A stretch of 64,000 nucleotides of DNA, from positions 620,001 through 684,000 of the forward strand of contig NZ_AP025459.1 of the NCBI RefSeq assembly GCF_024347295.1. The letters run 5' to 3'. The notes beneath the pieces were generated by a model. That model saw only the letters and a list, made by a program, of their open reading frames with translations. It was not told where the DNA came from and did not search any database. Position numbers and translations under genes: made by a program. The DNA comes from Vibrio artabrorum. Lineage in GTDB: Bacteria; Pseudomonadota; Gammaproteobacteria; Enterobacterales; Vibrionaceae. Below, piece by piece: positions 1 to 9,035 of the stretch; the stretch's first letter is position 1; each line of letters begins with the position of its first letter.

Positions 1-413
1 AGTCCCTCAAGCACTAAACCACCGGTATTTTCTTCCCATATCATTTCAGGACCGATATGGAAGAAAGCCATCAATGCAGCAGCACCGCCGATCAAACGCA
101 CTAACAACCATAGAGGCGATGGGTTGAAAAGACCGCTTAAGAATGAACTTGATACGATGAATGTAGGCTTAAAAATGGTGCTTAAAATGGAAGCTACAGA
201 CATGAAAGCAACGATTGCAGTGATGATAGGGACCAGATATTCACCGAAAACCGCTTGAATTGACTTGGCTAAGATAGCAACAGGGATCGTAAGATTACCT
301 TGATAGCTAATTGGAGCCATGAAAAGGAATAAACCAATCAATGATGGGATTAAGAAAACCCAGAAACTGCCTTTTGATTTATTGGGCTGAGCAGTATTCG
401 TATTGTTAGACAT
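1..413 (-). CDS. YjiH-family membrane protein (N-terminal part, cut by window edge)
   Basis: The first 137 codons of a reverse-strand gene are present; the rest lies beyond base 1. The protein starts MSNNTNTAQPNKSKGSFWVF and then runs into hydrophobic helices separated by short loops. The pattern and wording (FLIPSLIGLFLFMAPISYQG, later GPEMIWEENTGG) match the YjiH family of inner-membrane proteins with a nucleoside-recognition (GATE) domain. The substrate of this family is not established. The ATG is at 413-411. No neighbour links it to a pathway. Family assignment is from recall of the consensus, so it is fairly but not fully secure. Confidence 0.7.
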   Translation of the reverse strand, partial: MSNNTNTAQPNKSKGSFWVFLIPSLIGLFLFMAPISYQGNLTIPVAILAKSIQAVFGEYLVPIITAIVAFMSVASILSTIFKPTFIVSSSFLSGLFNPSPLWLLVRLIGGAAALMAFFHIGPEMIWEENTGGLVLEG

Positions 414-641
414 GTTAATTGTTCTCGTATTTCTACATGAAAAAAAACCACATCCTTGGCATTTTTATTCACTAAACGTCCGTGTTTTTCATTGGCTGCA
501 AGATTACCCAGTATTCACACTCCTTGCAATACTATTCATCAAATATCGCTAAGTATTCAAGTGGGATAATTTAAAAATCACTAATAGCTTAGAATAAACG
601 GTTGTTGATGTTACGGATTTCGATGAGTCATTACCAGATAT

Positions 642-1325
642 TTACAGTTTGAGTTGTGTTTCTGTTCGATGGCTCAAATAAAGCCAATAAATGAAGGCAA
701 TGATGAAAGCAAAAGAGGCAGGAAAAGCCAGTGCTAATATTTCAAAATGATCGAACAGACAAGCACCGATTAAACCACCAAACAGGAAACCGACGACAAT
801 AAATATCAGCAGTTTGGCTTTGCGACGGTCAAAGGGCATGCCTTTTAATCGAGCACCGATCATTATCCCTAGATCAGTAATGATTCCACTCATGTGCGTT
901 GTTCGAATGATCGCGCCACTGTAGGTCGTTATCATAGCGTTCTGCAAGCCACAAGCGGCTGAAGCGAAGTATTGTCCGGAAGTGAAGCCTTGTAATAGTG
1001 CCCAAAGCGATACAAACAGTAATCCCCCTTCAATACACAAAGCGACACCGTAACGACGTCCTAACTTTAGAACTTGGTTCTCGATAAAGAATCCACTAAA
1101 TGCTGCGCCCAACATAAAACTCAATATTACTAATAGTAGGTGTACTGAGGATGAGGTTGGAATCAGTAAGCTACTGCCTAATAAAGATACGGTACCTGAG
1201 ATGTGCGAAATGGCTTGATGTTGGAAGCCGAGTAATCCGATAGCATTTACGCTACCAGCAAGACCGGCTAGTAGTAAGGCGCCATATTCAACCCAGCGAG
1301 GTAGTTTAGAAATCATGGAAGTCAT
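642..1325 (-). CDS. DUF1275 (YoaK-like) membrane protein
   Basis: A 227-residue, strongly hydrophobic protein with about six membrane segments. It has the DUF1275/YoaK family signature near the N terminus: a glycine-rich first helix (ALLLAGLAGSVNAIGLLGF) followed by HISGTVSLLG, and later CGLQNAM and RTTHMSGIITDLG. YoaK-type proteins are inner-membrane proteins of unknown transport function. The length is normal for the family. The ATG at 1325 and another at 1316 are both possible starts; the second has a GGA at better spacing. No operon partner: the next genes lie 228 bases downstream or face away. Confidence 0.85.
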   Translation of the reverse strand: MTSMISKLPRWVEYGALLLAGLAGSVNAIGLLGFQHQAISHISGTVSLLGSSLLIPTSSSVHLLLVILSFMLGAAFSGFFIENQVLKLGRRYGVALCIEGGLLFVSLWALLQGFTSGQYFASAACGLQNAMITTYSGAIIRTTHMSGIITDLGIMIGARLKGMPFDRRKAKLLIFIVVGFLFGGLIGACLFDHFEILALAFPASFAFIIAFIYWLYLSHRTETQLKL

Positions 1326-1591
1326 TCCGGGTTAAAATTAGGACCCAGATTATAACGCTAACGAAAAGATACGCTAGCGTTGTTGAACCACTATATTGGA
1401 TCTTGAACTGCATAGTGCCATCTCATTTTAACGGGTCAATTTATCGCAGTATGACTGTTAGCCGTCATGGTTCATTTGATGTTCAAATTTATCATAACCG
1501 TGTTCTACTTCCAGTTAACCCGATATTGATCATTAGACTAAAGCCCTTTATGGTCAGCACAACCAATGAAAATAAAAGATTAAAACTGATC

Positions 1592-2233
1592 ATGAAAAAG
1601 AAAATTTTACCGATACCTCTGATTTTACTGGTTCCAATTGTCATGCTAGTGGTCGTCATAGTGGCTGGTATTTATCGATTCAGCCTCAGTGATGAAGAGA
1701 TCTTAGCGAAGTTTCCTTCATCACAAATCACTTATGATCCCATCGTTGACACTGTGTTTGATTTGAAAACGACCAACCCATGGACAATTAAAGTGCCAGA
1801 AACGAATGCATATGCTTTCATTAATCGTGTCGACAACGCCAAAGCGCTCGCATTTGGCCGTTATGACTCTGGTGTGGAGCGTGGTGTGATTACTGTAGAT
1901 ACTAAAAAACTTTCAACCGTGATCATGGGGGAGGCGAGTTTCTTTGTTGCGCCTATGTGGGTATCGAATCAAGGTAGCGGTGTGTTCTACTACCTTGGCC
2001 TGTTTAAATTTGATCAAAAGCGAAGCCGTGTCGTGCTAGTCGATCAACTCCTACTGGGCGATCGTGTGCAAATTCAAACCTTGGACGTCACTCCGCCAGC
2101 TGATGGTCAGTTTACTGGCGCTGGTTTCATCGGTTTCACTCAACATTCTTCAAAACAATCCTTCGCAGAAGCACCGTCGGAAAAGGTGTTAATGAGTTTT
2201 TCTTTTGATACGCAGTCGATAGGTAAGGAGTGA
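1592..2233 (+). CDS. Membrane-anchored hypothetical protein
   Basis: The open frame extends back to 1403, but those 63 extra residues look non-coding (few acidic residues, no conserved feel). The ATG at 1592 gives a classic N terminus, MKKK followed by about 22 hydrophobic residues and an arginine, i.e. a signal anchor. The remaining ~185 residues are a soluble, probably periplasmic domain rich in beta-strand-like segments. I recognise no motif and make no functional call. An ATG at 1550 is a second possible start. The gene stands alone upstream of the M23 endopeptidase, 216 bases away. Confidence 0.6.
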   Translation: MKKKILPIPLILLVPIVMLVVVIVAGIYRFSLSDEEILAKFPSSQITYDPIVDTVFDLKTTNPWTIKVPETNAYAFINRVDNAKALAFGRYDSGVERGVITVDTKKLSTVIMGEASFFVAPMWVSNQGSGVFYYLGLFKFDQKRSRVVLVDQLLLGDRVQIQTLDVTPPADGQFTGAGFIGFTQHSSKQSFAEAPSEKVLMSFSFDTQSIGKE

Positions 2234-2352
2234 CATTTGAGTGAGTGTAAGAAATCACTGTTTGTATGAATGAAGTTGGGGTCTATCTCTCATGGGAAAA
2301 TGAAATGTAGATGCGTTTTTTCATTTCCAACAACTCAATGACTTAGCCTGCT

Positions 2353-2382
2353 ATTGCAATATTAGTATCATATTATTGCAAT
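2353..2382. promoter_or_regulatory. Candidate operator dyad upstream of the M23 endopeptidase
   Basis: Two copies of the self-palindromic octamer ATTGCAAT sit 22 bases apart centre to centre, about two helical turns. Together they form a 30-base dyad whose outer nine bases per arm match (ATTGCAATA / TATTGCAAT). It lies about 70 bases before the GTG start at 2450, where an operator would be expected. The binding protein is unknown; I could not match it to a known Vibrio box. Confidence 0.35.
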
Positions 2383-2449
2383 GTATTGATGATTTATGCG
2401 TATGAAAAGCATATCCTACACCTTTATATCGTAGAAAGACCTGTTTACC

Positions 2450-3772
2450 GTGTATTCAAAAATATTACCCTCTTCGCTTTCTGAGCTTTCACCTCTAAAA
2501 AAAGTGGCTATTTTAGGATTGCCACTTATTGCTGCGATTGGTGTTACTCTGCAATCTACCCATTCAGATCTGACGAAAACCGTTGATTTGAATTTATCGG
2601 ACTCCAGTGTTATTGAGTCAACGGCACCACCTTCTTCTGTGACGGCTATTGAGCCACCGACGTTTGAGTACCAAATTCAAACAGGTGATAACTTGAGTAG
2701 TATATTCACTCAGCTTGGATTTTCGTATAAATCGATGATGAGTGTAATGGAAACCGATTTAAACTTTCTAGCGCTTGATACGTTACGCCCTGGTGATACA
2801 TTGCGTTTTTGGAAAAGTGAGGCGACAGGTGATCTTTCCAAAATGGAACTTCAATTTAGTATCGCTGATAAAGTGGTCTATCGACGACTTGAAGATGGCA
2901 CCTATGAATTTAAAGATATCTCTATTCCGGGTGTGTGGAAGCAAAAGCCTTTAGTGGGGGATATCCAAGGCAGTTTCTCTATGTCGGCGAACAAGGCGGG
3001 CTTGAGCAGTCTTGAAATTGACCACATTGTTACGTTGCTCAAAGATAAGTTGAATTTTAGCCGAGACTTACGTGCTGGTGATCAGTTTGAGGTCCTTCAA
3101 AAAGTACAATTTGTTGAGGGTGTTGCAACCGGAAAACGCGAAATTGAAGCAATAAAAATCATCAACCGTAACCGAGTCATTTCTGCTTATCTTCATACTG
3201 ATGGGCAATATTACGATATGAATGGTGATAGCTTACAACGTGCTTTCCAACGTTATCCAGTGAACAGCAGTTGGCGTCAGAGCTCTCAATTCAACCCTAA
3301 ACGTCTACACCCGATTACAGGTCGTATCTCACCACACAATGGTACCGATTTCGCGGTTCCCGTTGGAACTCCGGTTCAGGCTACGGGTGACGGTAAAGTC
3401 ATTATGACGCGTAAGCATCCTTATGCGGGTAATTACGTGGTTATTCAACACGGCAGCACTTACAAAACGCGCTATTTGCATCTAAGTAAGATCCTCGTTC
3501 GAAAAGGGCAAGCGGTTTCTCGTGGGCAGCGTATTGGTTTGTCGGGTAAAACAGGCCGAGTGACAGGTCCACACTTGCACTATGAGTTGATCGAACGTGG
3601 TCGTCCAGTCAACGCTATGACAGCGAATATTCCGATGGCAGAGTCGGTACCTAAGAAAGACAAAGCGAGCTTTATGGCCGCGAGAGACGAAGCTGACAAG
3701 CTATTTAAAGAAGCGTTGGAATCGCAATCCGATCATAGTGAACGAATTGTTTCGGTAAACGGTCTTAATTAA
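2450..3772 (+). CDS. LysM/M23 peptidoglycan DD-endopeptidase (MepM/ShyA type)
   Basis: Predicted envelope zinc endopeptidase that cuts peptide cross-links in peptidoglycan so that the wall can grow. It has a hydrophobic N-terminal anchor (about residues 18-36), a LysM-like segment beginning YQIQTGDNLSSIF, and a C-terminal M23 (LytM) domain. The zinc ligands are all present: H296 and D300 in HNGTD, and H375/H377 in the HLH motif. Length (440) equals that of Escherichia coli MepM as I recall it. The start is GTG. In V. cholerae I recall the ShyA endopeptidase gene lying next to a GGDEF/EAL gene on chromosome II, as here, so ShyA orthology is likely but unproven. It is followed by a strong terminator. 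Confidence 0.85.
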   Translation: MYSKILPSSLSELSPLKKVAILGLPLIAAIGVTLQSTHSDLTKTVDLNLSDSSVIESTAPPSSVTAIEPPTFEYQIQTGDNLSSIFTQLGFSYKSMMSVMETDLNFLALDTLRPGDTLRFWKSEATGDLSKMELQFSIADKVVYRRLEDGTYEFKDISIPGVWKQKPLVGDIQGSFSMSANKAGLSSLEIDHIVTLLKDKLNFSRDLRAGDQFEVLQKVQFVEGVATGKREIEAIKIINRNRVISAYLHTDGQYYDMNGDSLQRAFQRYPVNSSWRQSSQFNPKRLHPITGRISPHNGTDFAVPVGTPVQATGDGKVIMTRKHPYAGNYVVIQHGSTYKTRYLHLSKILVRKGQAVSRGQRIGLSGKTGRVTGPHLHYELIERGRPVNAMTANIPMAESVPKKDKASFMAARDEADKLFKEALESQSDHSERIVSVNGLN

Positions 3773-3784
3773 TCCATTGGGGAG

Positions 3785-3840
3785 AGCCGCGAGTTGCATG
3801 CTAAACCGTTCAAAGTTTAGTCATGAACTCGCGGCTTTTT
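3785..3840 (+). terminator. Rho-independent terminator after the M23 endopeptidase gene
   Basis: A perfect 11-bp stem (AGCCGCGAGTT / AACTCGCGGCT) carries an inner stem (CTAAAC / GTTTAG) and ends in a run of T. It lies 12 bases after the stop codon. Confidence 0.85.
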
Positions 3841-3889
3841 AATGTGTTTTTTTGGGTTAAGGCAATGGGTTTGAACGCGGGTTATTCGG

Positions 3890-5782
3890 TTATGTATTGT
3901 CCGTAACAGGCAGCTCAGCATGGGAGAGATAACTGACGATAGCTTCTGGTCGCATGGGCGGTGAATAAAAATATCCCTGAATCTTGTTACACCCCATAGC
4001 GTGAAGTTTTTCTAATTGCTCACGTTCTTCAACCCCCTCAGCAACGACGGATACGCCTAAGCGATGAGCAAGCTGGATGATCAACCATACAACGCTCTCG
4101 GAGGTAGAACTTGTCAACAAGTTACGAATGAAGGTCGCATCAATTTTAATGCAATCGATAGGGTAGCTGTGAATGTAATTGAGGCTTGAGTAACCGGTCC
4201 CAAAATCATCGAGTGCGACTGTAAATCCTTGATCCCTTAAAAAGTTAAGCGCCGATTTTGTCTCTTTTGTGGGGGACAGTAATACCGTTTCAGTTAACTC
4301 AATTACAAACTCATTTGCCTTGAAATGGTGTTGTTCAATAGTGCGAGTGAGGTAGGATATATAACGTTTAGAGTCGGTAAGCTCATGAGCGGAACAGTTA
4401 ATCCCAAGTTTAACTTTGTAGCCTAAACCTTGTTCTAATATTGTTTTAGCTCGGCACACCAGTTCTATAATACGTTCACCCAGTTCGACAATCAGCCCTG
4501 ATTCTTCAGCGATTTGAATGAACTCGACGGGTGAAATATCACCGTATTGCGTTGTTTTCCAGCGAGTCAGGACCTCGAAATATTGCCATTGAGATTCGTT
4601 TTTAATCACAATGGGTTGTGTCACCACGTACATACCATTGTCATTGTTTATGTCTTTATGTGAAATTGGGCTTTCAAGCTCACGACGTAAAGCCGCGATT
4701 AACTCGGTTTTCCTATGGTAACGAACGCTTAGATGAGTGTCATAACATCGAGTTTGGTTATCTTGGCTAAGTTTGCACTCTTTCAACGCCAAGCTGGTGT
4801 TAAAGATGATCTGTTCTATGTCTTTGTTATGTCCATCTGAGCGAGCAATACCGATACTGACGTCGATATTAATTTTTATATCGAGGTTGCTATAGCCTTC
4901 TTTGGTTTTAGCCTGTAGATGTTCACACACCGCTATGGGATCGGAATGGTAGGTAATAAAGGCAAACTCATTCCCCGCAGTTCGAAAAATCAAGTTACTC
5001 TCGGGTAGATTTCGACGCAAGGTATCGGCAACATACTGAAGCACCTTATCGCCAATATAATGGCCATGCATATCATTAATGGCTTTGAAGCTATTAATAT
5101 CGATCATCGCTAATGTGAATGGCGTGATGCCCTGCTGAGTAATGGATTCTAAGGTATCTGACAAGCAACTTCGATTTAGCAACCCAGTTAAATTATCGTG
5201 TGAAACCTCATAACTGAGCTGATTGAGCAGTTGCTCAGAGCGCTCGTTGAACCACATTTCTCTAAGTGTATGGACGATGATATCGGCAAAAAGTTGATGG
5301 TACTTTATCGCTTCTTGTTTTTGGCTTGGACTCAGTGGAGAAGCAAAGGTTGAAAATAGTACACCTATTACTTCACCACTCTGAGTGCGAGTAGGAATTG
5401 CGATAGTCAGATCTGATGTGATTTCTTGTCTAAATGCCGACGTTGGTAGCGACTGAATGATGTGCTGCGCAAAGGAGCAATCGGGGTGCTTTTGATTGAC
5501 AGCTTGTTGATAGATGTGACCATGACGTGCGTTGATTTTGTCATGTACGATATGATCAGAATGCGCAATCACCGAAGGAAGTATTTGGTCTGGAAAGTTT
5601 CTTTTTTCTATGATGCTGGTGCTCTGAGTACCAAATGTTTGATGCAACATGAGCGCGGCCGACTCTAAAAGGTCGATACCTTCCAATTTGAGTAGACGCC
5701 CAATGTGGTCGGTGTTGATTAAGCTGTTGTGTGTATCTTGATACATCGTTTTCACCGCTAATTTGAAGGTGTCTTTATGCAT
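3890..5782 (-). CDS. GAF-like/GGDEF/EAL protein, probable c-di-GMP phosphodiesterase
   Basis: A 630-residue cytoplasmic protein. Residues ~20-175 resemble a GAF-type sensor, ~185-350 are a GGDEF domain and ~365-620 an EAL domain. The GGDEF signature is degenerate (AGNEF, 269-273), so cyclase activity is doubtful. The EAL domain keeps the expected metal and catalytic residues: E of EVL (403), N in GINCSAH, E in ELTE, DDFGTGYSS (525 onward), K in IKID and E in AEGVE. It is therefore more likely to hydrolyse c-di-GMP, with the GGDEF domain perhaps binding GTP as a regulator. It points towards the M23 gene with a terminator between, so co-transcription is not expected. No membrane segment is seen. 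Confidence 0.88.
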   Translation of the reverse strand: MHKDTFKLAVKTMYQDTHNSLINTDHIGRLLKLEGIDLLESAALMLHQTFGTQSTSIIEKRNFPDQILPSVIAHSDHIVHDKINARHGHIYQQAVNQKHPDCSFAQHIIQSLPTSAFRQEITSDLTIAIPTRTQSGEVIGVLFSTFASPLSPSQKQEAIKYHQLFADIIVHTLREMWFNERSEQLLNQLSYEVSHDNLTGLLNRSCLSDTLESITQQGITPFTLAMIDINSFKAINDMHGHYIGDKVLQYVADTLRRNLPESNLIFRTAGNEFAFITYHSDPIAVCEHLQAKTKEGYSNLDIKINIDVSIGIARSDGHNKDIEQIIFNTSLALKECKLSQDNQTRCYDTHLSVRYHRKTELIAALRRELESPISHKDINNDNGMYVVTQPIVIKNESQWQYFEVLTRWKTTQYGDISPVEFIQIAEESGLIVELGERIIELVCRAKTILEQGLGYKVKLGINCSAHELTDSKRYISYLTRTIEQHHFKANEFVIELTETVLLSPTKETKSALNFLRDQGFTVALDDFGTGYSSLNYIHSYPIDCIKIDATFIRNLLTSSTSESVVWLIIQLAHRLGVSVVAEGVEEREQLEKLHAMGCNKIQGYFYSPPMRPEAIVSYLSHAELPVTDNT

Positions 5783-5875
5783 GAAAACCCATATTGTTTT
5801 GATACAGTATTGACCACGTTATCGTTTTTTTCAAATTCAGTGCGACTTATAACGTTTATCGCACTTCCTTCCTAT

Positions 5876-6772
5876 TTATAAAACTAATGTGCTGCGCTCT
5901 TTGTCTAGCCTACCTTTTAGGTGGTCTAAAAACAGCTTGGTCCGAGTATGTGAGTAATCAAGTTTAGGATAATAGGCGTAAACCATGACTTCATCGGCTG
6001 TTATATTTGGCAATACTGGAACTAATGTCCCTTGTTTAAGGTCATCTTTAATCATCGCTTTGATGGTTAATAATATACCCATACCTCTTTTCGCTGCATG
6101 GAATAGAGCTTCTGGATTGGTGGTCGCAAAGTTGCCGTTCAAAGTGATTCGCTGTTCTTTGGTTAGCGCCACTTCACGAGTAGGACGCTCTCCCCAGATC
6201 AAGGAGTTGTGCCGTTCTAAATCTTGCTCTGATGTGGGGTAACCATGTTTAGCGAGATAACTCGGAGCCGCGTAGAACCCTGCTTTATGTTCAAACAATG
6301 GTGTTTTTTTAAAGCTTAGCGAGTTGAGTTGCTCTAACTCACGACTTATCACCAGATCCAATCCAAGTTCGGGCAGTTGGCCGGGGGTGGTGGTGATGAG
6401 TTGCACTTTTATGTCGGGGTATTTTTCTAAGAAATCGTCCATATATTGCACTAGAAATTTGGATCCAACAGCAATAGTCGCCCCTATTTTTAACAGGCCG
6501 GCAGGGGTTTGATTGACGGAGCGGGTTTCATCGATGATCGATTGCCAACTATCCAGTTGAGCTTTGGCTCGTTGGTAAAAGAGTGCGCCAGCTTCTGTTT
6601 GGCTAATCGAGCGTGTCGTGCGTTTTAAGAGCTGCGTGCCGATACGATCTTCTAGCCAATTCACTCTTTTACTGATGGCCGAGCTGGTGGTGTTGAGTTT
6701 ACGAGCGGCACCATTGAAACTGCCTTCTTCTATTACTCTGACATAGCTTTTTGCGTTAAGAATCCAATCCAT
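5876..6772 (-). CDS. LysR-family regulator of the adjacent efflux gene
   Basis: A 298-residue LysR-type transcription factor: an N-terminal winged helix-turn-helix (SFNGAARKLNTTSSAISKRV, residues ~18-37) followed by an effector-binding domain. It ends at the usual length for the family. The start has a CAGGAA ribosome-binding site. It is divergent from the Bcr/CflA-type exporter at 6881 with only 108 bases between, the usual arrangement for a LysR regulator and its target. The ligand cannot be read from the sequence. Confidence 0.88.
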   Translation of the reverse strand: MDWILNAKSYVRVIEEGSFNGAARKLNTTSSAISKRVNWLEDRIGTQLLKRTTRSISQTEAGALFYQRAKAQLDSWQSIIDETRSVNQTPAGLLKIGATIAVGSKFLVQYMDDFLEKYPDIKVQLITTTPGQLPELGLDLVISRELEQLNSLSFKKTPLFEHKAGFYAAPSYLAKHGYPTSEQDLERHNSLIWGERPTREVALTKEQRITLNGNFATTNPEALFHAAKRGMGILLTIKAMIKDDLKQGTLVPVLPNITADEVMVYAYYPKLDYSHTRTKLFLDHLKGRLDKERSTLVL

Positions 6773-6810
6773 ATTATTTCCTGATGGGACTTAATAAAAT
6801 TCCAATTTGG

Positions 6811-6821
6811 TTGATTATCAA
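6811..6821. promoter_or_regulatory. Candidate LysR operator core
   Basis: The short inverted repeat TTGAT-T-ATCAA lies mid-way between the divergent LysR gene and the MFS exporter. LysR proteins often bind T-N11-A-like dyads in such gaps. Only one core is visible, so this is weak. Confidence 0.3.
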
Positions 6822-6880
6822 TTATTGGGTTTGAATGTAAACTCATTTGATGAACAAATAACAAACAAGGAGGGAATTAT

Positions 6881-8086
6881 TTGAGCCAATCAAACTTTAA
6901 AAAAACACCGTTACTGTTAGCCATGATGATCATTGCTACCGGACAAGTCGGTGTCAGCATCTATTTGCCATCTTTACCGTTAATTGCTGCTGACTTAAGT
7001 GTTTCTCAGGTGGATGTTCAGCTGCTTGTTACGCTGTTCCTTGTGGGCTTTGGTCTGTCTCAGTTGTTTTATGGGCCGATGTCCGATGCGGTGGGAAGAA
7101 GGCCTATTTTCCTATTAGGCCAAGGTGTGTATCTGATTGGTACCATTGTTTGTTTTATATTTTCTGACAATATGACGGCGTTAGAGGTGGGGCGATTACT
7201 ACAAGGTTTAGGAGCGGGGAGTGCTTCGGTACTCGGGCGTAGTGTTCTGAGGGACAGCTATGATGGTCCGCAACTCACTAAGGCTTTATCTTATATTTCG
7301 ATGACGGCTTCGATCATGCCGATCATTTCGCCTGTATTTGGTGGTTGGATTTCATTTCACCTAGGATGGCAGTCTGTCTTCTTGTTTGTGTTAGTTTATT
7401 TATCTGCGATTTTCATCTTAGGTTACTGTGTGCTACCTGAGACCTTGCCTTATGGAAAAAGTCGCTTTGATGTCAGTCAAGTGGTGAAGAATTACGGACG
7501 CTTGTTGACCAATCGCCAAGTGATCAGCAGCGCGAGCTACAACTGGATGAGCTACATAGCGAGTTTGGTGTCGTTGTCTTTGTTCCCATTCTTAATGCAA
7601 GAACAACTGGGGCTGACCGCCGCTGAATATGGTTCTTTGATGATTATTCCTTCTGCGGGGTTGATGATCGGCAGTGTTTCTCTTAATTTACTGAATCGAA
7701 GATTTAGCACGCCCCAACTCATGAGCCTTTCGATTGTTATTACTTTGGCTTCTGGTGTTTGGTTGCTGACTCACGAACTCTCCATCTTTCATCTTGTGTG
7801 GGCATTTACTTGGTTGACGATAGCGCAGGGGATGTCATTCCCTCTTTCAATTAGTTTGTTGTTGGAACCTCATAAGAAACAAGCGGGAGCCGTGTCTGCA
7901 CTCTCGGGCTCAATTCAAATGTGTTTGGCGGGTTTATTGGGGGGATACTTAGTTGAAAACTGGGTGACGACTCATCTGCAATTGGGGGTGTTTTATCTAA
8001 CCATTGGTGTGGGGATGGGGCTTGTACTTTGGTTTACAACGAAAATAAATAACAAAGCCGTCTCTCCAAAAGTGGAATACAACTAA
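6881..8086 (+). CDS. Bcr/CflA-type (EmrD-like) drug:H+ antiporter
   Basis: A 401-residue, 12-helix major facilitator protein predicted to expel drugs or toxic compounds across the inner membrane using the proton gradient. The family motif between helices 2 and 3 is present (SQLFYGPMSDAVGRRP, residues ~62-77), and the late motif FPLSISLLLEPHKKQAGA fits the EmrD/Bcr group. The start is TTG at 6881, chosen because AAGGAGGG lies just upstream at good spacing. It is divergently paired with a LysR regulator. Substrate unknown. Confidence 0.88.
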   Translation: MSQSNFKKTPLLLAMMIIATGQVGVSIYLPSLPLIAADLSVSQVDVQLLVTLFLVGFGLSQLFYGPMSDAVGRRPIFLLGQGVYLIGTIVCFIFSDNMTALEVGRLLQGLGAGSASVLGRSVLRDSYDGPQLTKALSYISMTASIMPIISPVFGGWISFHLGWQSVFLFVLVYLSAIFILGYCVLPETLPYGKSRFDVSQVVKNYGRLLTNRQVISSASYNWMSYIASLVSLSLFPFLMQEQLGLTAAEYGSLMIIPSAGLMIGSVSLNLLNRRFSTPQLMSLSIVITLASGVWLLTHELSIFHLVWAFTWLTIAQGMSFPLSISLLLEPHKKQAGAVSALSGSIQMCLAGLLGGYLVENWVTTHLQLGVFYLTIGVGMGLVLWFTTKINNKAVSPKVEYN

Positions 8087-8184
8087 ATGGTTCTTGCTTT
8101 ATAGTCTGGCATACCAACGTTAATACATTGTATTTATGTGGTGGGTTTTCTACAATGCTTCGGTCCATTTAATAGGTAAACAAC

Positions 8185-8535
8185 ATGCAGCAAAATGAAT
8201 TTGAAGTACTGGTAAAAGCTATTTGCGCACTCGATGGCCTGCCACAAGCGCTTGAGCTCTTGAAATCCAACGAAGACACTGAAGTCGCTGAGGCTGCCGC
8301 ATCACTGACTGGTCAATTTGCGCTAGCAGAAGTGGAAGGCGAAAAGCGTATTTACCACGTGACACTTCAAGAGAATGAACAAGGCGAAGAGCAAGAGTAC
8401 ATCGAACATGTTATGAATGAAGGTGATGACTTAATCAAATTTGCAGCTTGGTTCTTCGAAACGATGTTCGAGTTAAAGCAAAAAGATACCTACCAAATTG
8501 CGGGTAAAACCTACAGACAGCCAAAGCGTAGCTAG
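8185..8535 (+). CDS. Small acidic conserved-type protein, unknown function
   Basis: A 116-residue soluble protein, acidic and helix-rich, without signal peptide or recognised motif. The sequence reads like a real protein: a balanced composition and an ordered start, MQQNEFEVLVKAICALDG. A terminator follows it at 8591. I do not recognise the family and propose no function. It could be transcribed with the exporter 98 bases upstream, since no terminator separates them. Confidence 0.7.
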   Translation: MQQNEFEVLVKAICALDGLPQALELLKSNEDTEVAEAAASLTGQFALAEVEGEKRIYHVTLQENEQGEEQEYIEHVMNEGDDLIKFAAWFFETMFELKQKDTYQIAGKTYRQPKRS

Positions 8536-8590
8536 AGATGAGTTATTGCGAATAGCTTCAGCAAAGTCTGTCGTTTTAAGCGAAGCGAGT

Positions 8591-8620
8591 AAAAAAGCAG
8601 CTCACATGGGCTGCTTTTTT
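8591..8620 (+). terminator. Rho-independent terminator after the 116-aa gene
   Basis: AAAAAAGCAGC and GCTGCTTTTTT form an 11-bp A/T-flanked stem ending in six T. It is symmetric and could act in both directions. Confidence 0.85.
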
Positions 8621-8745
8621 ATATATATGTGTCTACGTGTAACAACTTAAGTTAACTTGCAGTAAAGTGTGATTTATGTCTTGTTTTTGGTTGGTTTAAG
8701 TGTAAAATCCGCGCAAAAGAGAGTCGACTATGTGCGGAGATAAGC

Positions 8746-8880
8746 ATGAATTACGAATTAGGTAACGCATACCTTAGCCAATTAGCTGCGAAAAATATGA
8801 TGCATGAAGCATTGTATGGCAAGCCAAAGCCGAAAAAAGCATCATTCTTTAAGCGAATGATGAAGAAAATGGCGAAGTAA
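8746..8880 (+). CDS. 44-residue basic small protein
   Basis: A short gene that minimum-length gene finders may miss. It starts at an ATG preceded by GCGGAGATAAGC and ends in TAA at 8880. The product begins MNYELGNAYLSQLAAKNMMH and ends in a very basic tail, KPKPKKASFFKRMMKKMAK. A strong terminator sits 23 bases after the stop, so the gene forms a complete transcription unit by itself. The basic C-terminal amphipathic segment could contact RNA or membrane, but no family is recognised and function is unknown. Confidence 0.65.
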   Translation: MNYELGNAYLSQLAAKNMMHEALYGKPKPKKASFFKRMMKKMAK

Positions 8881-8902
8881 GTATTGTCCAAAACGGAATT
8901 TT

Positions 8903-8940
8903 AAAAGGCCTTAAACTTGATGAAGTTTAAGGCCTTTTTC
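8903..8940 (+). terminator. Strong terminator after the 44-aa gene
   Basis: A 16-bp perfect stem, AAAAGGCCTTAAACTT paired with its complement, has a four-base loop and a T run. Confidence 0.88.
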
Positions 8941-9035
8941 GTTTTAGCGATGGGTGAATTTCATCGCTCTATTGTGGATGGATACAATATGGATTAGCGA
9001 TTAGCTGCCAGAATCCCAACTCTGCCTAAGCGAAA

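Noticed and set aside
1403..1591. N-terminal extension of the 1592 gene
   Set aside because: The added 63 residues destroy the signal anchor position and lack a ribosome-binding site.
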